Positions 32,661 through 44,425 are shown, numbered from the stretch's first letter. The stretch is DNA of 64,000 nucleotides from Hyposmocoma kahamanoa (GCF_003589595.1 NW_020653750.1:9735804-9799803); one strand, 5' to 3'. Translations and numbers: made by a program. Notes: a model not told the origin generated them from the sequence alone.

Positions 32661-34514
32661 TATTTTTTATGTTTTTTTTATTTTAGGAAGGTTCAAGGTT
32701 TTAATTTAAAAATAATTAATTTTAATACTATAATCTGGCACGCTCGAAAAGCCTCATCTAATACATTCTTTTTACTCTATTTTTTTGTGTACTTAGAACC
32801 GAGAATCACAAAATAAATTGAATATTAAACACACAAAACGTGTCAGTGTTTCAGACCACTTATCTACCAAAGCGCAGCGGGGAAAAAATTAAGTTTCAGC
32901 AGTTAATAGTATTTTGTTATGTTGGCATCTCCACGCCGCCGCGGCGATTGGCTATGCTATTGCTTGCTGAAACAAAGGAATTCCCCGCTATAGTAAATAA
33001 TGGGCTTCAGAATATCACGCCGTCTTTCTCTGCTCAATGCCGCGCAAGATAAACCCAACCAAAAGTTCCACTGCTTACTCTTTAGATGAACAGCCAGGCA
33101 ACTTGCAGCGCATAATGGCGACGCCTCTGTTTACTTACCAATGGTTTACATGAGTACTACGCCACCAATTTGTAATTTACGGGTGCACAAATGTAAAACT
33201 AACATTTGGTTCTGACATTCCATTCAACCGTACCGAAAATTCATCCGTAATGCTCGATTTTAGCTATATAACCAACTGCACGAATAGCGTGGTCATTTTA
33301 TATTTCCAAATTGAATAAACTTTTCGCGATTCTGAAAACTTTATCTGAATAAATTACGCGATCAGCTCAAATATAGTTGCTCCTAGAAATTCCACTTAAA
33401 CATGATAGTAACTTGGTCGCATTTGAAACAGAAATGAAATATAAAATCACGTGTATGAATAAGCGTAGGTATATCAATTTGCAGCCGTGGCGATTTGGGC
33501 GTACAAACCGATTATTAATGTGAACACATTGAATTTTTCATACAGATGGTTTACACGGGGAGGTGTATTAAAGCCGTATATATTACATTTTATATCGCTA
33601 CATTCATTGAAGCTTTTTATAACTCAATACCCGATTGTAATCACCGATCATTAGGAAAAATGGAATATACAGTCCGCTGATATAATATTGGTCGCGTGAC
33701 CAACAAATAAAGAAAAGATTTAACTGACATTTTTAAACTTTTAAATAAAAAACCGGCTTCAGAGCAAGTCGGAGAAGATTTCAATACAATGTTGTTTATA
33801 CAACAGTATATATAAATTAACTTGTATTAACTCTTCCACTAACGCCTTAATCACAAAAATGACCAACGAAAACACCGCAACTCACGGATGAAAATAAATA
33901 TAGCCAAAAATGGGCACTGAGGCAAATCGAATCGTCTGTATCAGAAAGCAATAAATTTTTGTAATAATGTCATTCAATTTGCATTCACAACATATATTTA
34001 GTTGTAAATAGTTTTTACCCACGATTTTAGAGCGTTCATGGGTTTTAACCCAATTTAAACCCGGCGTCAATAAAGCGCCGGGTTAAACCCCAGATGCTTG
34101 TCCGTCTCTAAATATAGCTCAAAGTGAAGCAATTATTTTCGAAAACAAAAACACTAGCACACAACAACAACAACAACAGTTTGCCCGCCATTATTATTTT
34201 CAACAAAAACGTATACCATTAATAATATTTTAGATACTTTATCACCTAGCGACATAATCTACCTTTCACACTTACATCCAACTAATCTCGATCTGAATTG
34301 TGTTGAACTGCCATATAAATTCGTATAATTGAAATGATACGAAACATTGCCGTTTTTTCATAGGAGTGAAAGAGACAGTTGCTCACTAGGCAGTATTTTA
34401 CTAAAGCCAGGACACTCGGCAATGTCAGTTTACCTCGGGCATCTGGGTATTGCAAGAGTAAATTGTCGGATAAAATAATCAGGCGTTCCGTTAATACAAA
34501 ATTTAGAGAAATGT
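32661..34514. other. No gene recognised; one notable hairpin
   Basis: AT-rich. AACCCGGCG (34058-34066) pairs perfectly with CGCCGGGTT (34076-34084), presenting AATAAAG in the loop. A short (CAA)n run lies at about 34164-34181. ORFs here carry no recognisable motif. Confidence 0.5.
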
Positions 34515-34866
34515 TCAAACTCAAATGACCTTTATTTCGTAGGTAAGCAAATTACACTTGAAATCGTTACATTTAATTAAACTTTACTACTCATTCGTAA
34601 TTCACATTCCTCTGGGAACAATGAGTAAGTAACTCCAGGTGTTGCTCTTTGTATATAAACATTTTGGTACACATTTGTCGTTGACAATATTTATTTCAAA
34701 TATCATAAAACGGGTCACTACCGTGGATTTTCAACATCCAAGTACGCAGAAGCTACTTAATAAAATTTAGTGTAAAGTTTTTATTTCACTAGTTTTAAAC
34801 CTCGTAAATAGCAAATTTTGAATATCAATCGGAATCTTATTATAGAAGCATATACATTTGCCTCTA
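34515..34866 (-). repeat. LINE L2W 3' UTR piece
   Basis: Minus-strand 3' end. Plus strand: CTTTATTTCGTAGGTAAGC, ACTTGAAATCGTTACA, GGGTCACTACCGTGGATTTT, TTTTAAACCTCGTAAATAGC, TTTGAATATCAATCGGAA. It is the longest uninterrupted minus-strand copy of this 3' region. Confidence 0.75.
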
Positions 34867-34969
34867 AAATGAATTTGTGACTTTGTGAAGACGACTGTCA
34901 TGACAACGGTCTGTTTATTTTTATTTCTCCTGTTATGTTATGCTTATCACTATTTTTCATATAACTGAT

Positions 34970-35400
34970 TGACTGCATGTTTGCAGTGAATGCGTGAAAT
35001 TGTAATGAACTTCATGCAGCCGAGACCACGATTGCATGAAGTTGATAACGACTTCACGCATTAACTGCATGAAGTCGGTTTCGAGTGTCGTTATCAACTA
35101 ACGTTAAATAGGGAGGGTGCTGTACATCACCCGGGGCGGCTCACCTAAAGCACTAGCCTTACAGAGAACCGGATGAAGTATGTGCAAACGTGCTGATCCG
35201 GGGTTAGGACCTAACTTAGATGGTCCCGCATAACCAAGAGTTTGATAGGGAAGGGCACTATAAACAAAACTTATGTAGAAAGATATGGGACTGTCGTTAA
35301 CAACTCATGCAGTCGAGGTCTCGGATAACGACTTCACGCCGACTTCATGCAGCCGAGATCAACTGCATACAGTTAATGCGTGAAGTTGATTACGACTTTT
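34970..35400. repeat. Foldback-like region with repeated inverted motifs
   Basis: TTCACGCATTAACTG at 35053-35067 recurs inverted at 35370-35384. CTTCATGCAGCCGAGA occurs at about 35010 and 35344, and CTTCATGCA/TGCATGAAG motifs occur several times in both directions. The ~200 bp between the arms are different and more GC-rich. It looks like a foldback transposon-like structure with complex ends. Confidence 0.6.
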
Positions 35401-35765
35401 TTTATACACGACAGGCAGATGACTCCACTCCACCTGATGTTAAATGGAAAGTGGAATCCAATCGTGCAGGAACCTAGTGTAGTGTTGATGCAGTCACTGT
35501 GCTAGCTATTTCCACCTTGCATGCCTACAAGATGCCTATTCACGCCTCGTTTGAAGAACCCCATATCGTAAGTAGGAGGGAATACATGCGCTGGAAGGGA
35601 GTTCCATTTGTCGACTGTGCGACAGAGGAAGGTACCACCAAATCTTTTAGTCCGCGACGGAATACAGCAAGTTGTGAAACGGTGACTACCGAGACCAGCA
35701 CGCGTGTTTCATATTTTACAACTTCACGTATTAACCGCAAACACGCTGTCAATCTGTTAGCAGCC
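35400..35765. repeat. Probable dispersed repeat, unclassified
   Basis: A moderately GC-rich block that is open on both strands (plus ORF 35499-35768, minus ORF 35540-35752). Its style (CCACCTGATGTTAAATGGAA, CGTGCAGGAACCTAG) recalls 3' parts of lepidopteran retroelements, but I see no second copy here. Confidence 0.35.
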
Positions 35766-37423
35766 TAAGAATTACTATTCTTCTTAACATAAATTAAATT
35801 TTCATGAATGTACTATGGAGCTGGTATGCCCATGTAATTTTTTTTAAACGTCAAAGTTACTCTTGAGCCCAGATTGTAAATTGCTCTAACCGCATGTTTT
35901 TGCAAAACAAAAATTCTATTAATATTAGCGACCTGACGTGAAAGCAATATGCAAATATATCATTAAACTGTGAAAATAGCTAAAGTAACCCAGTCTAGCG
36001 GTTTCTACTTCTCAATGTTTTCGCATTTTTAGTTACATAGGTACACTAGAGCTGTTTCGAGAACTTAGTTGATGGACCCCATTGCAATTTAGCATCTAAA
36101 GTTATACTTAAAATTAATATAACTGCATCTACAAGGTTGATTGTTTTCGTATCTAGCTATAAATAGTAGTACTTCATATAATAGTAAACTATTATTATTT
36201 TGTTTATAAATGTGACGAAATAATATAAATATGTTTATATAAATAAGTGACTAAAACCGGGAAAGGGAATATATCCCTTACAAGTAAGTTTCTCCTTTGA
36301 GTAAATTGAGTAAAACTACGTTTTTTCCTTTTCAAATAAAACCGTACTATTCTGTATGATTATTTAAAATAAGGGAAAAAATGAATAAATATGGTAACAA
36401 TGTAAAGCCTATTCGTACAGCTATGAAACAACTAGTGCACGATTTGGCTGCATGACATTTTTCTGCAGCCGCTTCGATTTTGTATGCAATATATAAAAGT
36501 TTGGCGTAACGGTAAAAATGGATTTTCATGCGGGCTAGACTGGGAAATAATTTGTTAATTTTATTGTACGTGTTCTCTGTTTAAAAGGAAACCGAATATT
36601 TCCTAACATGATTGAGAAAAAATAATTATTATTTTAAGGCAAGCTGATGGAAATCGTGGTTACGTATGCAAGTCGCAAAGAACAATGGCAAAATCATATT
36701 TAAAAGAATTCATTAGCGTCTTCAAATGTCTTAATTACAAGTTTCAATAAAATAAATTCATTACGTTCAAATTATAATAACGGCCTATCTAAGTCTGGAA
36801 ATGAAATCTTATTTAAAAGAAACCCTAATGACTAATTAGTATGTAACCGGACTGATGTCTACAACTATCAGTTTCTTAGTCTCATAACCTCCAAAACTTC
36901 AAACTGGAATATCTTTAATTCTTGACTTCTCAGAATAGTAAATATAAGTAGTATATTTTCACATATTTTTCATAAGCAGATGCAAACAAATTATGTCAAC
37001 AAAAATTATGGGAGTTTGCTATTGTCCTTTGTATGTTTAGTATGCTCGCTATACCACATTGTTCAATGGTTATTGTTAGGTAGGTACCGTAATGATTAAA
37101 CTATAAATAATACATGTTATACAAGGTATTAACTAAAATACCTAATGACTGTTAACTTTTAATTTTGGTACGCGAACTAAAAAGGTCTCTATGATGTATG
37201 AAGTTAAAATAAAAATAAGTTTTTATTTTCTCAGACAATGAAACAATTTTATACTGGCAAGTTACTGTTTATTTTTCGAATTGTAAACTGACGCTCAATA
37301 ATTTTGAATCAGTTGCATAGATCGACAACAAAATTGAGATGAACCAATTCAGACCATTTCCTTTTATTTCTTTTTGTCTTTTGTAATGTATTTAGCGATA
37401 TTATACTCGTATATTCTTTTTAA
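35766..37423. other. Nothing recognised
   Basis: AT-rich for 1.6 kb, with no repeat family and no coding signal. Confidence 0.5.
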
Positions 37424-37695
37424 TAGCAGTAGAGCTCCTTGTGAAAAAGTTCGTCCATCCTACTATTTCTGCCGCCAAGCAGTAATGTAGCATTACCGCG
37501 TCTCGGTTTTGAATGGAAAGGGTGTTGGTGAAATTACATGCACATGGGACTTGTCAACTTATGTCTCGGGGTGACAGGCGCAATGGCAGTGCCCGTCAGA
37601 TCTTTGTGGTTTAAAGCTCTGAGTGGCATTGCAACTGTTATGGACAGGCGTGTCGTTTACCACCAGGTGTACGACTTGTTCGTCCCGTCACTATA
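37424..37695 (+). repeat. SINE-A copy with mariner inserted at its 3' end
   Basis: Plus-strand copy from GCAGTAGAGCTCCTTGTGAA to CGTCCCGTCACTATATATAT. It keeps the family reading frame (MGLVNLCLGVTGAMAVPVRS). The TA-rich tail is the likely mariner target. Confidence 0.92.
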
Positions 37696-37705
37696 TATAT
37701 ACATA

Positions 37706-38630
37706 GGGCGCACTGTAAGTTTCCGGAATAATTGGACACTTACATAAACAATATTTAAAAAGTAATTACATTGGAAAATGGAACTCTTTGGCTGTAGAAT
37801 ATAGTTTGTTTCGTTTGATTGTCACTTGTTTTTACATTGTGGCGTCATTCTAGAAATGGTTGTCTACATCGCCATTGATTTACGTGAAAATTTTCGAAGT
37901 ATGATTTTCTACGATTTTAAGTGTAATCTAACAGCTCAGCGGAGCTTCGCTAGGCTTCAAACTGCTTTTGGCGTTGAAGCACCATGCAAGACGACTATTT
38001 ATAGCTGGTTTGCAGAATTCAAACGCAGTCGTGTGAATCTCAGTGATGAATTTCGTGATGGTCACACGTCGACTGCTGTGAACAACAAAAATATCGATGC
38101 TGTACGCCGTGTGATCAAAACAGACAGGCATGTGACATACCATGAGATTCGGGCATCTTTAGGCATAGGCATGAGTCAAATACAATCAATACTACACAAA
38201 CATTTGGGTGTGAAAAAGCTGTGCTCTCGGTGGATCCCACACAATTTGACTGAGTTTCAAAAAACGGATCGCGTCACTTGGTGCAATGCCATGCTTACCA
38301 GATTCAACAGTGGGGTGTCAAATTGTTGTTAGACATAGTAACAGGTTACGAAACATGGATTTATATTTACGATCCCAAAACAAAGCAACAATCTAACGTG
38401 TGGGTCTTTCGAGATGAGCCGAAACCAACTAAAGTGGTGCGCGTGCAAACTGCCTCTAAGCGGATGATTGCTTCTTTTTTTAATAAAACTGGACACGTGG
38501 CTGCTGTTGCTTTGGAGAATCGTTGTACCGTGAATAGTGATTGTACACGACCATTTGTTTGCTGGAAGTTTTTGACAAACTCCCATTTACAGTATTTTAT
38601 GTTATTTATTCCGGAAACTTATAGTGCGCC
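37706..38630 (+). mobile_element. Mariner element, internally deleted
   Basis: Terminal inverted repeats are GGCGCACTGTAAGTTTCCGG.. at 37707-37731 and its complement with one mismatch at 38606-38630. A TA precedes the left end (37704-37705); on the right the sequence runs through TCACG into (TA)n, so the right border is uncertain by a few bases. At ~925 bp it is shorter than the usual ~1.3 kb because the 3' part of the gene is deleted. Confidence 0.9.
37856..38590 (+). pseudogene. Mariner transposase, frameshifted, truncated, first catalytic Asp lost
   Basis: From Met at 37856: MVVYIAIDLRENFRSMIFYD, then the first helix-turn-helix (LTAQRSFARLQTAFG, APCKTTIYSWFAEFKR), the second (VTYHEIRASLGIGMSQIQSI), and SRWIPHNLTEFQK, the conserved WIPHNLT-type linker. 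A frameshift near 38325 separates this from the catalytic part, LLDIVTGYETWIYIY, YDPKTKQQSNVWVF and SKRMIASFFNKTGHVA. Family members have GDE at the first catalytic site; here codon 38347-38349 is TAC, so Tyr replaces Asp. A one-base loss near 38545 breaks the VNSDWYTT-type block. After that the frame reaches the right end, so the second (HDNA) and third catalytic positions are gone. The style fits the mariner subgroup with KQQS.VWVF; the exact subfamily is not assigned. Confidence 0.92.
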
Positions 38631-39221
38631 TCACGTATATATATATATATATATATAGAGTGAATGTTAATTCATTCTTGACGCCATAGATACTTGCGAT
38701 TTAAGTCTTTTTTCCATCCTGGGCGTCAATGTTTTTAAATAGATAAATAAGGTTGATGCCAGACGAGCGTAATATTTTGAGTCTTAATATACGCTGCATT
38801 CTCTTTCATATTGAAGTCCGGTTTGTGCCACACGACAACGCAATCTGAGTTGACCGAATAATTACGACCGAACTTTGGTCGCAATTGTGCGGGTGGAGCG
38901 AGGGGTGAGGGAAAGATTTATTGGCATGTGATAGTATTTTACAAATTGATATGGATGTTCACATAAACTTTCATATAGTATATGAAACTGTCAACACTTT
39001 CCATATTGAGTGAATGTACCTAAATAATTTTTCTTTTTCTAACGTTAAGTAATGTTTCATAGATACAGACTATTTTTGATGGACCCTTTATACTATGTGA
39101 CATAAACACGCGCACAAACGCTTCAAAATGGTTGAATAAAATACGTTCGTCTGGCGACCCAACCGAATTTCAGTCGAACATAAACTACGAGACTCAAAAA
39201 ACGTGACTCACAACTCACAAA
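38631..39221. other. No gene; (TA)n then AT-rich
   Basis: (TA)n lies at 38636-38657. The remainder was not recognised. Confidence 0.5.
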
Positions 39222-40034
39222 AAGGTAGAATAGAATAGAATAGAATACGTTGATTTGCCAGATTACAGTAATTACAAAGGTCTTAAGTAAAATTAGGTAC
39301 ATTGTATTCAACCTGCAAGCAGATGTGCAAATATTAATGGGATTCAATGTTTCTTTACTTTCTATAGTTTCTAATTTATGTAATGAATTTGTAAGTTCTA
39401 AGTATTCTTTATTACTATAGAAGCAATGTGTCAAAAGCCATTTTGTCAATTTTAATTTAAAAGTATGTCCTTGTAACAATTTAATTTCGTTTGGTAATTT
39501 ATTGTAAATAATTATACACACGTTGAAGCAGTTATTCTTATAAATTACTTTATGGCAACGAGGTTGGTATAAGAGATTCATAATTTTTGCTCTAGTTTGC
39601 CTTTGAATGACTTCACCGCGTGTTTTAAAATATTGAGGATGAGAGTTGACAAATACGCAGATCTCCCTAATGTACATGCATGGCAAAGGTAATCTGTTCA
39701 GCCTTTTGAACAGTGGTTTGCAACTGTCATCGAACCACGCACCGCAAATTGCTCGAATATACTTCATCTGGACTTTAAATGCTCTTTCTAAGATTACTGA
39801 GTTACCCCATAGTACAAGACCGTAGCTGAGCACGGACGAAACCTAGCCGTGATAGGCCGTCAACGCAGCTTCTCGCGAGACAGTTTGCCTTAGTCTTCGT
39901 AAAGCGTAAACAAATCTGTTGAGGTTCATGCACATCTGTTCGATGTGTTCCTTCCAGTTAAGGTTCTTGCCGATTGTTAACCCAAGAAAGTTAAATGTGT
40001 CTACTTCATCTACAGTATCAGAGTTGTAATTAAT
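39222..40034 (-). pseudogene. LINE reverse transcriptase, RT end and C-terminal domain
   Basis: Minus strand from about 40020: TVDEVDTFNFLGLTIGKNLN then WKEHIEQMCMNLNRFVYALR (after-palm and thumb), AALTAYHG, an in-frame TAG, then LSYGLVLWGNSVILERAFKV, QMKYIRAICGAWFDDSCKPL, LNRLPLPCMYIREICVFVNS and a Lys/Asn-rich tail with YKNNCFNVCIIIYNKLPNEI. This is the C-terminal order of CR1/Jockey-like LINEs. A long frame of ~236 codons remains open (39123-39833), so the copy is less decayed than most here. The 3' end carries an (ATTCT)n-type tail (39226-39247). Confidence 0.88.
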
Positions 40035-40299
40035 TTAGTAATAAAGGCTCTGAAAAGTGAATTAAAAATGAGCTTATTCAAAATATGAATGTTACTGCGT
40101 TATTTACTAAGCTTTTGTACAAATAAAAATGAGAATAACCGAACGTAATCCTGAAAGTTCCCAGAAATCTTGCTGACGTAGACTCTACCAACATTATTTA
40201 TATTTTAACTTTTAACTAGTAAAATACATTATTATAATATAATTTGACCTACAAATATGTTTGGAAACGCAAACAAATTCGCTGGCAATTGCCTGACTC

Positions 40300-41165
40300 T
40301 CCCGCGGCAAGCGCGTTTCGCTCGCTCGGCTCGTGCTGCTTTTTCATATACTAACCCTTTTTTACCGGGGGTATAATCCGTTATGGATGCCACCGCGTCA
40401 CGGTCAACGCGATGGTTATGTTCTTACTCACTAAAATCCCCCGGGTATTTCCACACTCCGCATGGGACGGGGTGACCTCGTGGTTTACGATTCACCGCCC
40501 CGTCTACGGTTGTTGGCCACCTTTCCCCCTACATTGTGGCATGCCGGGAATACTTGACACGCCAACCAACCCGTGATGCTTTATACAATGGGTAACAAAA
40601 GCCCCCGTTTTTATCAGCCCGTTTCACTCTCAAGGCGGCAGTAGGTGGGCATAAGCCAGCCGCCTGCGCCCCAAGCGTTTGCGGCCCATAGGATGAGAGG
40701 AAGGGTCTTCCTCTCGCTCCCGTTCCACCGTCTCCTTCCGCGACATTACGTCATAGCACAAAGAGGCCACCACAATCCACACCCTCTCGCTACCGACCAA
40801 TGCTCGAACCACGGTTGATAAGGAGAGGTCGTGCCCTGCCACCGCGGTCAGAGACGACCACTTGTCCTACCACGCCGAACATGCCTGCAGTGTGTGCCGT
40901 ATCTTCGGCGCAACCACACTAATGGCATGCGACCGTCGATTCTCGTCCCACCCTATACCTGTATATTGGTATTTGCTAAATGACCGTGCCCTAACAGGAC
41001 CTGCGCCCAGAATTGATCCACCCATTCTCCCAGAACGGGTAGAATCTCTCCGATGATCCAATGGCCAGACATCGGCTCCTCTAACCTCTCTTGTCACTTC
41101 CGGAACACGGCCCGGCGGACATTCTTCCGCCATCGATTACACACTAAACACTACTACTCCCACCT
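40300..41165 (-). pseudogene. R1/I-type LINE ORF2 C-terminus and 3' UTR
   Basis: A GC-rich island. Minus strand from about 41150: RWRKNVRRAVFRK, stop, QERLEEPMSGHWIIGEILP, LGEWVDQFWAQVLLGHGHL, then after a frameshift CAEDTAHTLQACSAW (a Cys/His C-terminal motif), a TAG, DKWSSLTAVAGHDLSLSTVV, RALVGSERVWIVVASLCYDV, MSRKETVEREREEDP and a basic end RKRLGRRRLAYAH at ~40630. The TGHG..YL, C..C/H zinc-knuckle and GDLSL..VV order is characteristic of R1-clade and related LINEs. About 320 bp of GC-rich 3' UTR follow. Stops and frameshifts make it a relic; its base composition contrasts strongly with the flanks. Confidence 0.82.
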
Positions 41166-41494
41166 TCGGCTTTTAAATTACACTCTAGTATCGAACAGAC
41201 AAGTACCACGACGAGTCAGGTTTAACCTTATTATTTATTAATTATTATCATATAATAATAATATAAATTAAACAGGTTCCCGCACTGTGAAAATGTTTTT
41301 ATACAATAATATGTGTGTATTTTTAGTAAGATGTTATTTTTTTCGGAAGTTTAGTATATTACTCGGAAGTACAGATTTTTTTTCTTAGAATTATAATTAT
41401 TTTTAGTAGTTTATTTTAATATTTGTTTTAGTAATCATTTTAACAAGCTCTTGATTGATTACTAAATATAAATAATTTTGTCGGTATATTTTGA
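41166..41494. other. Nothing recognised
   Basis: AT-rich. Confidence 0.5.
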
Positions 41495-42010
41495 ATAGTT
41501 GGTATAGCGTCTGACACGGTAAGCTAGAAGACGTCGGTTCAATTCGGCCGGATCGAAGAATTTTTTTCTGAGTGTTCGATTTTTGTATTAATAATTACAA
41601 CAAACTAGTGGAGTAATTTCACAAAAAATAATTGAATATCAATGCAATAAAAATTTAAAATACATTGAATAGCGACATATCTCGCCAGGACTGGTAGCTG
41701 TAAAGGTACTAACTGGGTGATAAATCTTTCATAGATTTCTCATAGATGGCGCTACGATTAAAAAGTCGTCGAAAAACCAAATACAAAGACACGACGCAAG
41801 CACATAGAAAAATTCGTGAGGTACGCTGGTTCGTTCCGTTGCTTAGTTGGTATAGCGCTGGCACAGTAAGCTAGAAGACGTTGGTTCGAATCCGGCCGGA
41901 TCGAAGGAATTTTTTCTGAGTGTTCGATCTTTGTATTAATAATTATAACAAACTAGTGGAGTAATTTCACAAAAAATAATTGAATATCAATTCAATAAAA
42001 ATTTAAAATA
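41495..42010 (+). repeat. SINE-C tandem dimer, best copy
   Basis: Two plus-strand units. GTTGGTATAGCG occurs at 41500 and 41848 (348-bp period). The second unit has TTGCTTAGTTGGTATAGCGC (box A-like) and a perfect box B, GGTTCGAATCC, then GGCCGGATCGAAGG and the tail GTGGAGTAATTTCACAAAAA. The linking block reads CTCGCCAGGACTGGTAGCTG, CATAGATGGCGCTACG, AAAAAGTCGTCGAAAAACCA. The tails of both units are almost identical. Confidence 0.93.
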
Positions 42011-43613
42011 TTTTGTGTTTATTTTTCAGTAACTCATATTAACGCAGCTTAGTTAGTATTACAGTTAGTCACACTTCGCTGCAATTTTATTTATTTTTCG
42101 GAACCTTTATTATTTCTCCCTCACAAAATTACGCTGTTTAGCATCACCCTTAAAATTGATTTTTTTTAAACAATTTACAGTCTAATTTATCTCTACACTA
42201 TTTTATTTTTTGTTGGCTAAGTATACTCTAAAGAACATATTATTAAATTCAGGATCCTTGTTCCATTTTTACAAAAACTTTGTTTTTTCTTCCATCCTTT
42301 CTTAAAATCGCAAAAGCCTATCTGCGGCAGTTACCACAAATATTGTATCCGGCATGCAGACCATTTAAATACCACATTTGCTTCTTTTTACTTTTCTACA
42401 TTTTTTTTGGATTAAGCAATCATTTCTTTTTAGACCACAAGTCAATTGTGACCATGGAAACTGTAACAAATAATATGCAATTTAAATCCGGAGAAATAGT
42501 TTCATTTCCTATGTGTAATGCGAAAACCAAGGAACTCTATAATCATTTATTTTTTAAAGAAGAAGAAAGAAAAAAGGAGCATATTTTGACTATCACAAAT
42601 GACACAACAAAAGAAAAAAGAAACAAAAGAAAAGTTCAAAATATCTTTAAAAAAAAACAAACATAAAATAAAATCAAGACACAGATTATTATTTACATAA
42701 ACCTGACATTGCATCAAAGGCACTAACACAATATTTGCTGGAAAACGCAATTTGTTCCCAGCGCTGATTTTCACTTATGACACAATACGAGATATAATAA
42801 TATATTAATTCCGGAATCATAGCTTTAATGCTATTTAAATTATTTAAATTTGTGTTAAGGATTCGAATTCATTGCCAGTAAGTGTATATAACATAACATT
42901 ATGTAAATACCAGTTAGTTACAGTAATTTGTTTCGACTCTCTAATTGACAGCGCCATAAATTGAGGCTTTCTCCCCTTCGTCGAATAGTTACTTATTCTT
43001 GCAACTTGAAATATATTACCGTACCATGTAACTACCACGCTTGCTGGTTGTCTTGGGTCCTAAATTAGAAGACAGTGATACGAAGATACTGTGTTATCCC
43101 TGTATTCCCAAGGAATTTCTAAAAAAAGAACCTTTGGAAGCGTGTAATAGCATAAATCAATTCTTTACCAAGAAATGCTACTCAGTATGAATACGTAATA
43201 ATAAGAGATAGGCTTATTAAAATTCATCGACGCTGTGCAACCCGGTTTGCGGGCAAAAAAATTAAAGACTTTTGACAGACGTAGATTAGATTTATCTGGC
43301 CCGGGGTTCTTTTACTTTTTAAGATCATTTTTATTTGGAATTAAATATGTACATAGAATTATGAATTTTGTCTTGCTTTTATGTAGGATCCAGAGAACAT
43401 TAATTATAGAGATTTTGTTTAAATACTCTTCTTTTTATCGTATCGATGGTATACAGTTAGGGTTGCCAAATACTGTCTTGTCATTTCCGGTGCAATTCTA
43501 CTAGGGTAAAGGAGAAGGGCCGTCTACTACTAGAACTAATTTGTCAGATGGCCATGTATATAATTTGACAGTCATTACATGGCCGTAACATTGTTTTCTA
43601 CCGTCTTTTGAGA
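42011..43613. other. No gene recognised; one longer ORF
   Basis: A 128-codon plus ORF (42280-42666) has a hydrophobic stretch (HICFFLLFYIFFGLSNHFF) and a Lys-rich end; its composition matches AT-rich chance sequence. No other content. Confidence 0.4.
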
Positions 43614-43942
43614 TTTTTTTTTGTTATAATATCGTGACGGGACGAATAAGTCATGCACCTCATGGTAAGCCACACGCCTGTCCATTACAGTTACAGTGCC
43701 ACTCAGAGCTTTAAATCGCAAAGATCTGAGGGGCACTGCCACTGCGTCTATCACCCTGAGACATAAGTTGACAAGTCCCATGAGCCTGTAAACCTGGCCT
43801 GGTGCAAGCCTGGTGGAAACCAGCACCCTTACCCTTCTAAATCAGAACGCAGTAATGCTAACACTACTGCTTGGCGGCAGAAATAGACAAGGTGGCAGTA
43901 CTTCCCTAGACGAACTCTTTCACAAGGAACTATACTGCTACC
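43614..43942 (-). repeat. SINE-A copy with a 30-bp insert
   Basis: Minus-strand, full length. An extra AACCTGGCCTGGTGCAAGCC-type stretch sits in the GTAATTTCACCAGCACCC block. The family frame stays open through it (MGLVNLCLRVIDAVAVPLRS). Confidence 0.92.
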
Positions 43943-44297
43943 ACAACACTCATACTTACTCATTGAGTACAATACTCATTGCGTACCTACAAAAATTTTA
44001 CGTCATTCGCAATCAATATGTCGACATTCCTTCGTACGACTGCGTCGCTGCGTCTGGGGGACTTCTGGTATGAAAAAGGACTCTAGTAAGTGTGTAAAAC
44101 CAATTTCTAAATGTTTGAAATCCGGGACAGTAAAGTCTAATTACTGGACACGGGACACAATGAAAATTCCGGAACAATCCTGGATTTAACCGGCCCTCTG
44201 GCAAGCCTACATACAATATAATGCTTTCCATCGTGGTGAAAGGATGTACAAAGGATAGAAGGTAAGGTACTCGTCGATTGTTGCCCAGTGTGCGCCA
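43943..44297. other. Nothing recognised
   Basis: No gene. A CGGGACA-rich stretch at 44120-44160 was not identified. Confidence 0.45.
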
Positions 44298-44425
44298 GAG
44301 TGCCTCCGTGGCCGAATGGTTACCATGCTAATCTGCAACGCAGAAGTCGGGTACGGTTCCCGGGCCGAGAGAAATATTTGAATGACCTACATTTATTTCG
44401 AGGGGCTATGAGTGTTTAAAAAAAA
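44298..44425 (+). repeat. SINE-B copy, 3' truncated
   Basis: Box A GTGGCCGAATGG is good and box B (GTACGGTTCCC) mutated. The body jumps to GGGGCTATGAGTGT and an A-run. Confidence 0.88.

Noticed and set aside
33100..33160. Splice donor-like GGTAAGT on the minus strand near 33142
   Set aside because: No open exon upstream of it and no acceptor pairing; a lone donor-like hexamer is expected by chance.
40862..41133. ORFs on both strands in the GC-rich island
   Set aside because: They are off-frame readings of the R1-type LINE relic; the LINE protein blocks lie in the other minus frames.
42280..42666. 128-codon ORF with a hydrophobic stretch
   Set aside because: AT-rich composition, no motif, no homology I can recognise, no neighbouring gene structure.
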